A DNA stretch of 64,000 bases from positions 1 through 64,000 of the forward strand of contig SYAC01000048.1 in assembly GCA_005787685.1 (NCBI GenBank), read 5' to 3'. The position numbers and the translations under genes were made by a program. Under the pieces are notes generated by a model. It was given only the letters and a program-made list of their open reading frames with translations. It did no database searches and was not told the DNA's origin. Source of the DNA: Planctomycetia bacterium. Its GTDB lineage: Bacteria > Planctomycetota > Phycisphaerae > Phycisphaerales > SM1A02. Shown here piece by piece: positions 43,262 through 50,840 of the stretch. Position 1 is the stretch's first letter; each line of letters starts with the position of its first letter.

Positions 43262-43651
43262 TTACTTCTTCTTGGTCGAAGCGGCCTTCTTCTTCACGCC
43301 GTACAACGAACGACCCTTCTTGCGGCCATCTACACCAAGGCAATCCAAAATGCCGCGCACAACGTGGTAGCGAACACCTGGGAGATCGCGCACGCGGCCC
43401 CCGCGCACCAAGACAATTGAATGCTCCTGCAAATTGTGTCCTTCGCCGCCGATATATGCGGTGATTTCTTTCCCATTGCTCAAACGAATACGCGCCACCT
43501 TACGAAGCGCGGAGTTTGGCTTCTTTGGAGTCACAGTCTTCACTTGCAAGCACACGCCGCGCCGTTGTGGGCAACGGGCAAGATCTTTGACCTTGCTTTT
43601 GGCTGGCGGATTGCGTCGGGGATTTTTGATAAGTTGATTGATCGTTGGCAT
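43262..43651 (-). CDS. rpsL: 30S ribosomal protein S12
   Basis: A 129-residue decoding-site protein. [60 protein letters not shown] and [11 protein letters not shown] are all typical. Lys43 (E. coli numbering with Met) is kept, but position 88 is Arg (GGRVRDLPG) where most bacteria have Lys; that change gives streptomycin resistance in several species. The C-terminus is Lys-rich. The upstream gene is rnhA (51 nt), so the pair is not behind rpoC as usual. Confidence 0.97.
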   Translation of the reverse strand: MPTINQLIKNPRRNPPAKSKVKDLARCPQRRGVCLQVKTVTPKKPNSALRKVARIRLSNGKEITAYIGGEGHNLQEHSIVLVRGGRVRDLPGVRYHVVRGILDCLGVDGRKKGRSLYGVKKKAASTKKK

Positions 43652-43702
43652 AATGAAGTCACTTGTTGGTCGATAGACCGGGTCGAGAAGTGTAACGCAA
43701 GT

Positions 43703-44149
43703 TCACCGATTTCGCAGGGTCGCAATGGCAGCAACCGCCATTTCATCGCATTTTGTGTTCTCGGGGTGCTCGGCGTGGCCGCGAATCCACACTGGATTTA
43801 GTGTGTGAATGCCTTGGATTTGGTCCAATTGCTGCCACAAATCAAGGTTTTTTACCGGTTTTTTGGCGGCGGTGCGCCAACCTCTGGCCTTCCAAGCACT
43901 TAACCACTCCTTTAATCCCTTGACCACATATTCACTGTCGGAAATCACGCGCACATGCGAGGGCTTGGAAATTGAGTCAAATCCTCGAATCACAGCAGTT
44001 AATTCCATTCGATTATTCGTAGTTCCATGCTCCGCGCCTGACTGCAGTAATTCGTCAGAACCGCCAATCTCTCGCAAAATAAAGCCCCAACCGCCAGGCC
44101 CGGGGTTGCCTGAACACGCTCCATCGGTAAACAAATCATAGTGTGACAC
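43703..44149 (-). CDS. rnhA: ribonuclease HI
   Basis: A 148-residue endonuclease that cuts RNA in RNA-DNA hybrids. Catalytic residues Asp9 ([14 protein letters not shown]), Glu49 (NNRMELTAV), Asp71 (SDSEYVVKG), His125 and Asp135 are all present, and the length is standard. It has the basic handle region ([18 protein letters not shown]) of E. coli-type enzymes. It is the first gene of the minus-strand unit and is divergent from rpmF. Confidence 0.96.
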   Translation of the reverse strand: MSHYDLFTDGACSGNPGPGGWGFILREIGGSDELLQSGAEHGTTNNRMELTAVIRGFDSISKPSHVRVISDSEYVVKGLKEWLSAWKARGWRTAAKKPVKNLDLWQQLDQIQGIHTLNPVWIRGHAEHPENTKCDEMAVAAIATLRNR

Positions 44150-44205
44150 CCTCTCAATGTACGCTGAATTTCAACGCGCATCAGCGCACTCTTTGGAAAT
44201 GATGC

Positions 44206-44233
44206 TTGACAAAATTAGCCTTTCGACTACCTT
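44206..44233 (+). promoter_or_regulatory. candidate sigma-70 promoter of the fatty-acid operon
   Basis: A perfect -35 TTGACA (44206-44211), 16-nt spacer, then TACCTT (44228-44233) as a weak -10. Transcription would begin near 44240, about 20 nt before the rpmF start codon, which is correct for a short leader. It lies between divergent rnhA and rpmF. Confidence 0.55.
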
Positions 44234-44261
44234 TGACGATCCTCTCGAAGCGAGAAAAGCT

Positions 44262-44447
44262 ATGACACCAGCATTTAGACAATCCCCAGGCCGAACCCGA
44301 CGACGACGCTCCCACAACGCCATCAAGGCGGCTCACACCGTCTTGTGCCCAAACTGTGGTGCGGCGAAACGTCCACACACGGCTTGCTCTAGCTGCGGCT
44401 ATGTGCGACCTGGTCTGCAACTCAAGACCGGTCAGATAGGTCAATAA
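44262..44447 (+). CDS. rpmF: 50S ribosomal protein L32
   Basis: A 61-residue ribosomal protein. The frame is open earlier, but the ATG at 44262 gives the normal L32 start: [19 protein letters not shown], then zinc cysteines 29, 32, 42 and 45 (CPNCG...ACSSCGY). The three-base gap to plsX and the rpmF-plsX-fabH order is the conserved bacterial arrangement. The usual preceding yceD/DUF177 gene is missing. Confidence 0.93.
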   Translation: MTPAFRQSPGRTRRRRSHNAIKAAHTVLCPNCGAAKRPHTACSSCGYVRPGLQLKTGQIGQ

Positions 44448-44450
44448 TTC

Positions 44451-45476
44451 ATGCGCCTTGGTGTGGATGTCATGGGCGGCGACAATGCGCCCGACCAAAT
44501 CCTAAAAGGTTGCATTGCTGCTCTTCCAAAGCTTGCCGCGGATGATGAACTTGTTCTCTACGGCGACCAACGAGTCATTGAAGAAACATTGAATGAACGC
44601 GGAATTACCGACAAGCGCTTAAAAATTGTGAGCACCACCGAAGTGATTGGAATGGATGAGTCCCCAGTTGAGGCCATTCGATCCAAACGCGACGCGAGCA
44701 TGGTGGTGATGGCCAAAGACGCCAGTCCAAAATCCGAAAATCGTTTGCACGCCATTGTGAGCGCTGGCAACACTGGCGCCATGGTGAGCGCGGCTCAAAT
44801 GCACATGCGCCGCATTCCAAACGTGGTGCGGCCGGGCATTGCCGTGACGGTTCCAACCTTTGCGGGCGCCGTGGTGCTGATTGATGTTGGAGCCAATATC
44901 GAGCCAAAGCCAGTGCATTTGGCGCAGTATGGAGTCATGGGCGCCATCTATGCCAAGATCGCTTGCAACATTGCCAATCCGCGCGTGGCCATCATGAATG
45001 TGGGCGGCGAGGAAGCCAAGGGCACTGATGACATTCGCTTAGCGCGCGACTTGCTGCGCTCGGCAACGGGTTTGAATTTCACAGGCTTCGTAGAGGGCCG
45101 CGGCGTGTTTGACGGCGAAGCCGATGTGGTGATCACCGATGGCGTGGTTGGAAATGTCATGATCAAACTTGCGGAAGGTCTTTCCAGCGGAATCTTCAAG
45201 GCGCTAGCGCGTGAAGTGTTGGCGATTGATCCTGAACTTGCGGCGCGCCTAGAGCCCGTTGTGAAAAGTTTGTACGCCAAGCACGACTATCACGAATTTG
45301 GTGGAGCGCCACTACTTGGCGTGAACGGTATTGCGTTGATCTGCCACGGATCAAGCCATGCGCGCACCATTATGAACTCCATCACGCGCATGAAATTGTT
45401 TGCGACTTCTGACATCAACGCGCAGATGAGCGAGCGACTTGGGCATATGCGTATTTCCGACGAGGTTTCTGCGTGA
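44451..45476 (+). CDS. plsX: phosphate acyltransferase PlsX
   Basis: A 341-residue enzyme that converts acyl-ACP to acyl-phosphate for phospholipid synthesis. It has RLGVDVMGGDNAPDQILKG at the start, SAGNTGAMVSAAQ, RPGIAVTVPT, LIDVGANIEPKP and the C-terminal GAPLLGVNGIALICHGSS. Its stop overlaps the fabH GTG start, so the two are coupled. Confidence 0.97.
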   Translation: MRLGVDVMGGDNAPDQILKGCIAALPKLAADDELVLYGDQRVIEETLNERGITDKRLKIVSTTEVIGMDESPVEAIRSKRDASMVVMAKDASPKSENRLHAIVSAGNTGAMVSAAQMHMRRIPNVVRPGIAVTVPTFAGAVVLIDVGANIEPKPVHLAQYGVMGAIYAKIACNIANPRVAIMNVGGEEAKGTDDIRLARDLLRSATGLNFTGFVEGRGVFDGEADVVITDGVVGNVMIKLAEGLSSGIFKALAREVLAIDPELAARLEPVVKSLYAKHDYHEFGGAPLLGVNGIALICHGSSHARTIMNSITRMKLFATSDINAQMSERLGHMRISDEVSA

Positions 45477-46477
45477 TCAAGCCTTCCGGCGCGTGTGGCG
45501 TCCGGATGGCGGGCACTGGGTCCGCGGTTCCAGACACCATCCTGACCAACGCCGATTTATCGCGCATCATGGACACTACCGATGAGTGGATCACCCAGCG
45601 CACGGGCATTCGCTGCCGTCGCGTCAGTGATCAATCCAAAGAGGGCACATTTACGCTGTCGCGCGATGCTTTACGCCGCGCGCTCGATGCCGCTTCCATG
45701 AAGGCATCGGATTTGGATTTGCTGATCATTGGAACTTGCACGGCGGAAATGCGCTGCCCAAGTTTGGCCTGCCGAGTGGCCGGTGATGTTGGGGCAATCA
45801 ACGCTGGCGCGTTTGATGTCACGGCCGCCTGCAGCGGATTTGTCTACGCGCTGAATGTCGCTGAAACAATGGTGCGCTCGGGCCGCTACAAGAATGTTGG
45901 CGTGATTGGCGCCGATGCCATGAGCACCATGGTTGATTATCAAGATCGCTCCGTGAGTATCTTATTTGGTGACGCCGCGGGCGCCGCCATTCTTGTGCCC
46001 GATCCCGACTTGAATCGCGGTTGTATCTATCAAACGCTGGGCAGTGATGGGCGCGACTGGACTGGTTTGTACATTCCAAATCGTGCGCAAGAAGTTCCAG
46101 AGGCCGACAAGGACAATCCCATTCGTCTTGGCTATTTGCGCATGGATGGTCGCGAGATATTTAAGTTTGCAGTGACCAAGTTCCGCGAGGTGATCGCAGA
46201 CGCGCTTGAGAAAACCGGCTTGACGGCTGACGATATCAGCCAAATTGTGTGCCACCAAAGCAACGCGCGCATTATTGAGAACGCAATTGAAAAATTAAAA
46301 TTGCCGCGCGACAAGGTGCTGATCAACATTGATCAATTTGGAAACTCCAGCTCTGGAAGCGTTGGATTGTGCCTGGACCAAGTGTGGCGCGCCGGCAAAA
46401 TTCCAGCTGGAAAGCCCATGATTTTGGTGGCTTTTGGCGGAGGGGTCACTTGGGCTAGCAATGTGTGGAATGTGTAA
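45473..46477 (+). CDS. fabH: beta-ketoacyl-ACP synthase III (FabH)
   Basis: A 334-residue enzyme that starts fatty acid chains by condensing acetyl-CoA with malonyl-ACP. The catalytic triad is Cys120 (DVTAACSGF), His261 (CHQSNARI) and Asn291 (QFGNSSSGS). The GTG start at 45473 overlaps the plsX stop. The C-terminal VAFGGGVTWA is standard. Confidence 0.97.
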   Translation: MIKPSGACGVRMAGTGSAVPDTILTNADLSRIMDTTDEWITQRTGIRCRRVSDQSKEGTFTLSRDALRRALDAASMKASDLDLLIIGTCTAEMRCPSLACRVAGDVGAINAGAFDVTAACSGFVYALNVAETMVRSGRYKNVGVIGADAMSTMVDYQDRSVSILFGDAAGAAILVPDPDLNRGCIYQTLGSDGRDWTGLYIPNRAQEVPEADKDNPIRLGYLRMDGREIFKFAVTKFREVIADALEKTGLTADDISQIVCHQSNARIIENAIEKLKLPRDKVLINIDQFGNSSSGSVGLCLDQVWRAGKIPAGKPMILVAFGGGVTWASNVWNV

Positions 46478-46554
46478 TGTGTCAATGATCAAGCTGTTGG
46501 CATCGCTGATTTTTTGAGAAGTTGAATGGCGGAATTTAACCCTGGGAGCAATCA

Positions 46555-47523
46555 ATGAGTTTCAATGTAATTTTCTTGGCGCCAGGTCAAGGCGCGCAAA
46601 GCGTGGGTATGGGCAAGTGTTGGTTCGATGCAAGTCCAGCCGCGCGCGCCATCTTTGAGGAGGCCAATGACATTGCCCACTTCGATGGCGGCCACACGCT
46701 CAGCCAACTTTGCTTTGCGGGTCCAGCCGAGCGCTTGAACCAAACTGATGTCAGCCAACCCGCACTATTGGTGTGCGGCATTGCCTGCCACGCCGCGTTG
46801 GTGGAGCAACACGGCGAGATTCAAATTTCTGGAGCGCTTGGACTTTCACTTGGCGAATACACGGCGCTGACATTGGCGGGCGCGTTCTCGTGGCAAGACG
46901 CGCTGCGGCTTGTTCTTATTCGCGGTCGACTCATGCAACAAGCCGCGGTTGCCAGTCAAGGTGGCATGGTGGCGCTGATTGGCGCCGACGAGGACAAAGC
47001 CAACGCGGTGTGCCGATCTGCTGCACAAGGTGGAGTGCTTGTACCCGCCAACTTCAACGCTCCTGGACAAATTGTCCTGAGTGGCGACGCCGCGGCCTGC
47101 GATCGTGCCTGCAGCGAAGCCAGCGCCATGGGTCTGCGCGCCAGCAAGCTCACTGTGGCGGGAGCGTTTCATAGCCCGCTTATGGCCCCCGCCGCGCAAG
47201 AAATGGCTAAGGCTTTGGCGAATGTGGAACTCAAACCGCTGAATTGCCCGGTTTGGAGCAATGTGACCGGTAAACCGCACGCCATGAATGACGCGGCCAG
47301 CGTGCGCCGATTGCTGGTGGATCAACTGGTTCAACCCGTTCGTTGGGACGCTTGTTGCGCCGATATGATCGCGTGGCGCGCATCCAAGGAACTGGACGGT
47401 ATTTGCAAGGTGTATGAACTTGCACCAGGCACCGTGCTGCGCGGCTTGATGCGGCGTATTCACAAAGGCACTGAGGTCATCACCCATGATTCAATTGCGG
47501 AAACTCAAAATGCAAAATCTTAA
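46555..47523 (+). CDS. fabD: malonyl-CoA:ACP transacylase (FabD)
   Basis: A 322-residue enzyme that loads malonyl groups onto ACP. It has the oxyanion FLAPGQGAQSVGMG, nucleophile Ser98 in GLSLGEYTAL and His206 in VAGAFHSPLM. The C-terminal 13 codons overlap the next gene, a lipoprotein, by 38 nt in another frame. The C-terminus (to NAKS) runs a little past the usual end. Confidence 0.96.
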   Translation: MSFNVIFLAPGQGAQSVGMGKCWFDASPAARAIFEEANDIAHFDGGHTLSQLCFAGPAERLNQTDVSQPALLVCGIACHAALVEQHGEIQISGALGLSLGEYTALTLAGAFSWQDALRLVLIRGRLMQQAAVASQGGMVALIGADEDKANAVCRSAAQGGVLVPANFNAPGQIVLSGDAAACDRACSEASAMGLRASKLTVAGAFHSPLMAPAAQEMAKALANVELKPLNCPVWSNVTGKPHAMNDAASVRRLLVDQLVQPVRWDACCADMIAWRASKELDGICKVYELAPGTVLRGLMRRIHKGTEVITHDSIAETQNAKS

Positions 47524-48292
47524 TTTCATTGCAACCACGCGCGCCATACTTTTATTGACTGCTCTCCTTTGCGTGGTCATTGCATGCGGCAAGACCGAGG
47601 AGCCCCAGCAACAAACAGAATCAGAGCAAGCGCAACCCGTCGCCCAAGTGGAACAGGCACCAACGGAAACGCTCAATGACATCATGAAGCGCCTTGGCAT
47701 TGATAAAAGAATTCGCGTGGACGACGGGGACAAGCCGCCAAGTAATATGAAGCAAGCCGAAGCCATTGTGGTTTTTTTTGACGCCATGGTGCGCGGCAAC
47801 GCGGCAAAGTTGAGGCCGCTGTTAAGCCCCCAGGATCAAAATGTTTTGGACGACATGGAGAAAAGTGGTCAATGGAAATTGGCCACGCAAAATATCGGCC
47901 GGGTAAATGTGGGTTGGACTCCCGGCAACGAGCCTGACACGCTTACGGTGCTTGGTTTTTACACTGTGGGCGACGACTTCGCCGCTCAATTATGGTCGCT
48001 TGGTTCGCTCGAGGGCGACAAGCCAGCCATCATGACCGCGCTGCCAGCTCCGCAAAAAATCGTTGAAAGACTGCAGGGGAACAAGACGGATGTCCGTATT
48101 AAACAATGGCTTGCCATTAATAAAGAAGAATTGGTTTCGGCCAAAGCTCCTGACGAAGTGATTGAAATTCCCCAGCAAGATCGATCAGTCAAAGGGGACT
48201 CTTCAAGTGAATCTAGTGAAAGCGAGCCAAGCAAGCCATCGGGTCCCGGGCGCAGAAAGCCCAGCAGCGAACCAGTTGATAAACCGAAGTAA
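47486..48292 (+). CDS. lipoprotein of unknown function inside the fatty-acid operon
   Basis: A 268-residue predicted lipoprotein whose ATG lies inside fabD; a second ATG at 47510 would still overlap it. It has a hydrophobic stretch and lipobox CVVIACG at about 33-34, then a Gln/Glu-rich spacer (to about 70), a globular domain (about 75-210) with MKQAEAIVVFFDAMVRGNAAKLRPLL, which resembles the fold of small periplasmic NTF2-like domains in pattern only, and a Ser/Pro/Lys tail. Its place between fabD and fabG is not part of the conserved order, so it is an insertion specific to this lineage. The 129 nt before fabG may hold an internal promoter. Confidence 0.75.
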   Translation: MIQLRKLKMQNLNFIATTRAILLLTALLCVVIACGKTEEPQQQTESEQAQPVAQVEQAPTETLNDIMKRLGIDKRIRVDDGDKPPSNMKQAEAIVVFFDAMVRGNAAKLRPLLSPQDQNVLDDMEKSGQWKLATQNIGRVNVGWTPGNEPDTLTVLGFYTVGDDFAAQLWSLGSLEGDKPAIMTALPAPQKIVERLQGNKTDVRIKQWLAINKEELVSAKAPDEVIEIPQQDRSVKGDSSSESSESEPSKPSGPGRRKPSSEPVDKPK

Positions 48293-48421
48293 TTCGAATT
48301 AGGCAAATTGTATTTCAAGCGCGTCGTATGTTTCACTGATTCAGCCTCCATGCCTGAATAAAGTCATTGTGTTGGTTACACTTGTTTGTGATTTGAGAAT
48401 CATTCAACAGGAGATTGCATC

Positions 48422-49156
48422 ATCGAAAAGCGAGTAGCGATTGTGACTGGCGCAAGCCGCGGAATTGGAAGAGCGATTGCGGAGCGCCTGGCAAAAGATG
48501 GTCGGCACATTGTTGGCGTGGCGCGCACAGATGCCAACCTTGCCGAGGTGATTCAATCCGTTCATGCCGCGGGAGGCTCCATGGAAGGCATGGCTTGCGA
48601 TGTAGCCGATGGCGTGGCTTTGGCCGCGCTAGTTGAGGCTGTCGCCGAAAAGCACGGTCGCTTGGATATTGTTGTGAACAACGCCGGCATTACCCGCGAC
48701 GGATTGCTGCTGCGCATGAGCGATCAAGATTTTGACGAGGTGATTCAGGTGAACTTACGCAGCGCCTTTGTCACCTGCCGCGCCGCCGCTCGCCCCATGA
48801 TGCGCGGCCGTTGGGGTCGCATTGTGAATGTGGGTAGCGTGAGCGGATTAATGGGAAATGCGGGACAAGTGAACTATTCCGCCGCCAAAGCCGCGCTGGT
48901 TGGAATGACCAAATCAATCGCCCGCGAACTTGGCTCCAAGGGCTTGACCGCCAATCTCATCGCGCCTGGCTTTATTGAAACCGACATGACCGCTAGCCTT
49001 GCGCCACAAGTGAAAGAGATGGCCCTGCCAAGCATTCCGCTTCGACGCTTTGGCCTACCCGCGGACATTGCCGCTGCGGTAGCGTTTTTGACCAGTGAAG
49101 AAGCAAGTTACATTACGGGGCAAGTGCTTGCCGTTGATGGCGGGATGTCCATGTGA
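48422..49156 (+). CDS. fabG: 3-oxoacyl-ACP reductase FabG, apparent ATC start
   Basis: A 244-residue short-chain dehydrogenase reducing 3-oxoacyl-ACP with NADPH. The NADPH loop TGASRGIG, NNAGITRDGLLLRM, catalytic Ser (VGSVSGLMGNAG) and Tyr-x-x-x-Lys (YSAAKAAL) and the C-terminal GQVLAVDGGMSM are intact. No ATG, GTG or TTG lies in frame between the upstream TGA (48389) and the GTG at 48443, and that GTG would remove the first beta strand. AGGAG (48409-48413) sits 8 nt before ATC at 48422 (and 5 nt before an ATC at 48419), which restores the normal N-terminus EKRVAIVTGAS. An ATC start, or a sequencing or real mutation from ATG, is inferred. Confidence 0.9.
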   Translation: MEKRVAIVTGASRGIGRAIAERLAKDGRHIVGVARTDANLAEVIQSVHAAGGSMEGMACDVADGVALAALVEAVAEKHGRLDIVVNNAGITRDGLLLRMSDQDFDEVIQVNLRSAFVTCRAAARPMMRGRWGRIVNVGSVSGLMGNAGQVNYSAAKAALVGMTKSIARELGSKGLTANLIAPGFIETDMTASLAPQVKEMALPSIPLRRFGLPADIAAAVAFLTSEEASYITGQVLAVDGGMSM

Positions 49157-49250
49157 CTTAAAATTTTTGCCTGCGCGTGCCATGCATGAATTTCTATTTT
49201 CCGCTAACATTCAACCTTCAGACATGTTCATTTTGATCTAGGAGAAGACC

Positions 49251-49508
49251 GTGACCGAGCAAGAGATTGAAACAAAAGTAATTGGAATCGTCGCCGAACA
49301 AATGGGTGTTGATAAAGATCAAATTACCCGCGACACCAGTTTCACCAATGACCTCAACGCTGACAGTCTTGACACGGTCGAACTGGTCATGGAGCTTGAG
49401 GAAGAATTTGATACCCAAATTCCAGACGAACAAGCGGAGAAGATCCACACTGTTGGTCAAGCCGTTGATTTCATCAATAAGAACCTAGCTAGCAGCAAGG
49501 ATAAATGA
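49251..49508 (+). CDS. acpP: acyl carrier protein
   Basis: An 85-residue acyl carrier for fatty acid synthesis, modified with phosphopantetheine on Ser39 in [18 protein letters not shown]. It is acidic and helical, as expected. The GTG start is preceded by AGGAGAAGAC. It lies between fabG and fabF as usual. Confidence 0.97.
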   Translation: MTEQEIETKVIGIVAEQMGVDKDQITRDTSFTNDLNADSLDTVELVMELEEEFDTQIPDEQAEKIHTVGQAVDFINKNLASSKDK

Positions 49509-49512
49509 CGCG

Positions 49513-49532
49513 CGAGACTTCCTAAGGTCTCG
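49513..49532 (+). other. hairpin between acpP and fabF
   Basis: CGAGAC / GTCTCG (49513-49518 with 49527-49532), 8-nt loop, without a T-tract. It sits 5 nt after the acpP stop and may protect the abundant acpP message from 3' decay or reduce read-through into fabF. Confidence 0.4.
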
Positions 49533-49550
49533 TTCGCCTAAATAATTCCT

Positions 49551-50813
49551 ATGCGAACCATCACGCTTCGCCGCGTCGTGGTCACTGGACTCGGCGCAAT
49601 TACCGATGTCGGTCTCTGTGTTGAATCCTTTTGGGCTTCGCTTTTGGCGGGCCAGTCTGGGATTGGTCCCATCACCAATTTTCCGCAAAATGACGAATGG
49701 ACAACTCGCTTTGGTGGCGAAGTCCGCGGCTTTGATATAGAAAAACACGCCGGCATTGATGTGCGCGAATCCAGGCGTATGGATAATTTCGCCATCTATG
49801 GTTTGGGCGCGGCCAATGAGGCCGTCCGTGACTGTGGAATGGATTTCACAACTGGCGATCATGATCGCCGCGGGATCGCCGTTGGCAGCGGCGTTGGTGG
49901 CATCAACACAATTGAAACTGGCTTGTACAAACTGATGGAAAGCGGTCCGCGCAAAGTGAGTCCATTTACCGTGCCACGACTCATGGTCAACGCGTGCGCT
50001 GGGCAAATCAGCATTCGCTACAACTTGCGCGGCTTTAACATTGCCACTGCAACAGCCTGCGCCTCGGGCTCGCATTCCATTGGCGCCGCATATCAAGCCA
50101 TTCAACGCAATGACGCCGACCTTATGTTGGCGGGCGGGGCTGAAAGTGGAATTGGCCCCGTGTGCGTGGCGGCTTTTAGCGCCATGAAAGCGCTGAGCAC
50201 GCGCAATGATGAGCCAGCAAAGGCCAGCCGCCCTTTTGACAAGGACCGCGATGGATTTGTGCTGGCTGACGGCGCTGCCATTTTGGTTTTGGAGGAATTG
50301 GAGCACGCCAAAAAACGTGGAGCAAAAATATACGCCGAAGTGATTGGCTACGGTTCGAGCGGCGACGCGTTTCATATTGCCGCTCCCGATGAGCAAGGCT
50401 CTGGCGCCAAACGTTCCATGTCATGGGCTCTGCGCGACGCTCAAATCAATCCCGATCAAATTGGCTACATCAATGCGCATGGCACCAGCACTCCGCTGGG
50501 CGACCGCGCCGAAGTCAACGCGGTCAAGCAACTCTTTGGCGCGCACGCCTACAAGTTGGCCATGAGCAGCACCAAGGGGGTCACGGGTCACGCTCTTGGC
50601 GCAGCGGGCGGTATTGAAAGCTTGGCCACTATCTTGGCTATTCATAAAGGTGTCATGCCCCCCACCATCAACTTGGATAACCCCGACGAGGGAATGGATT
50701 TGAATTTTGTGGCGCACACTCCCCAAGAACGCAAACTTGATTTCGCCATCAATAATTCATTTGGCTTTGGTGGACACAATACAAGCCTCATCTTCAGCCG
50801 CTTCAACGGATAA
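49551..50813 (+). CDS. fabF: beta-ketoacyl-ACP synthase II (FabF)
   Basis: A 420-residue chain-elongating condensing enzyme. Its triad is Cys170 (ATACASGSH), His310 (NAHGTSTPLGD) and His347 (KGVTGHALGAAGG), with Lys342 nearby. The C-terminal FGFGGHNTSLIF is standard. It is the last gene of the fatty-acid block; the glycosidase follows after 27 nt. Confidence 0.97.
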   Translation: MRTITLRRVVVTGLGAITDVGLCVESFWASLLAGQSGIGPITNFPQNDEWTTRFGGEVRGFDIEKHAGIDVRESRRMDNFAIYGLGAANEAVRDCGMDFTTGDHDRRGIAVGSGVGGINTIETGLYKLMESGPRKVSPFTVPRLMVNACAGQISIRYNLRGFNIATATACASGSHSIGAAYQAIQRNDADLMLAGGAESGIGPVCVAAFSAMKALSTRNDEPAKASRPFDKDRDGFVLADGAAILVLEELEHAKKRGAKIYAEVIGYGSSGDAFHIAAPDEQGSGAKRSMSWALRDAQINPDQIGYINAHGTSTPLGDRAEVNAVKQLFGAHAYKLAMSSTKGVTGHALGAAGGIESLATILAIHKGVMPPTINLDNPDEGMDLNFVAHTPQERKLDFAINNSFGFGGHNTSLIFSRFNG

Positions 50814-50840
50814 TTGTGTTGCAATTATTGGTGACAATTC

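Noticed and set aside
48443-49156. GTG at 48443 as the fabG start
   Set aside because: It would delete the first beta strand of the NADPH-binding fold and has no Shine-Dalgarno at the right distance.
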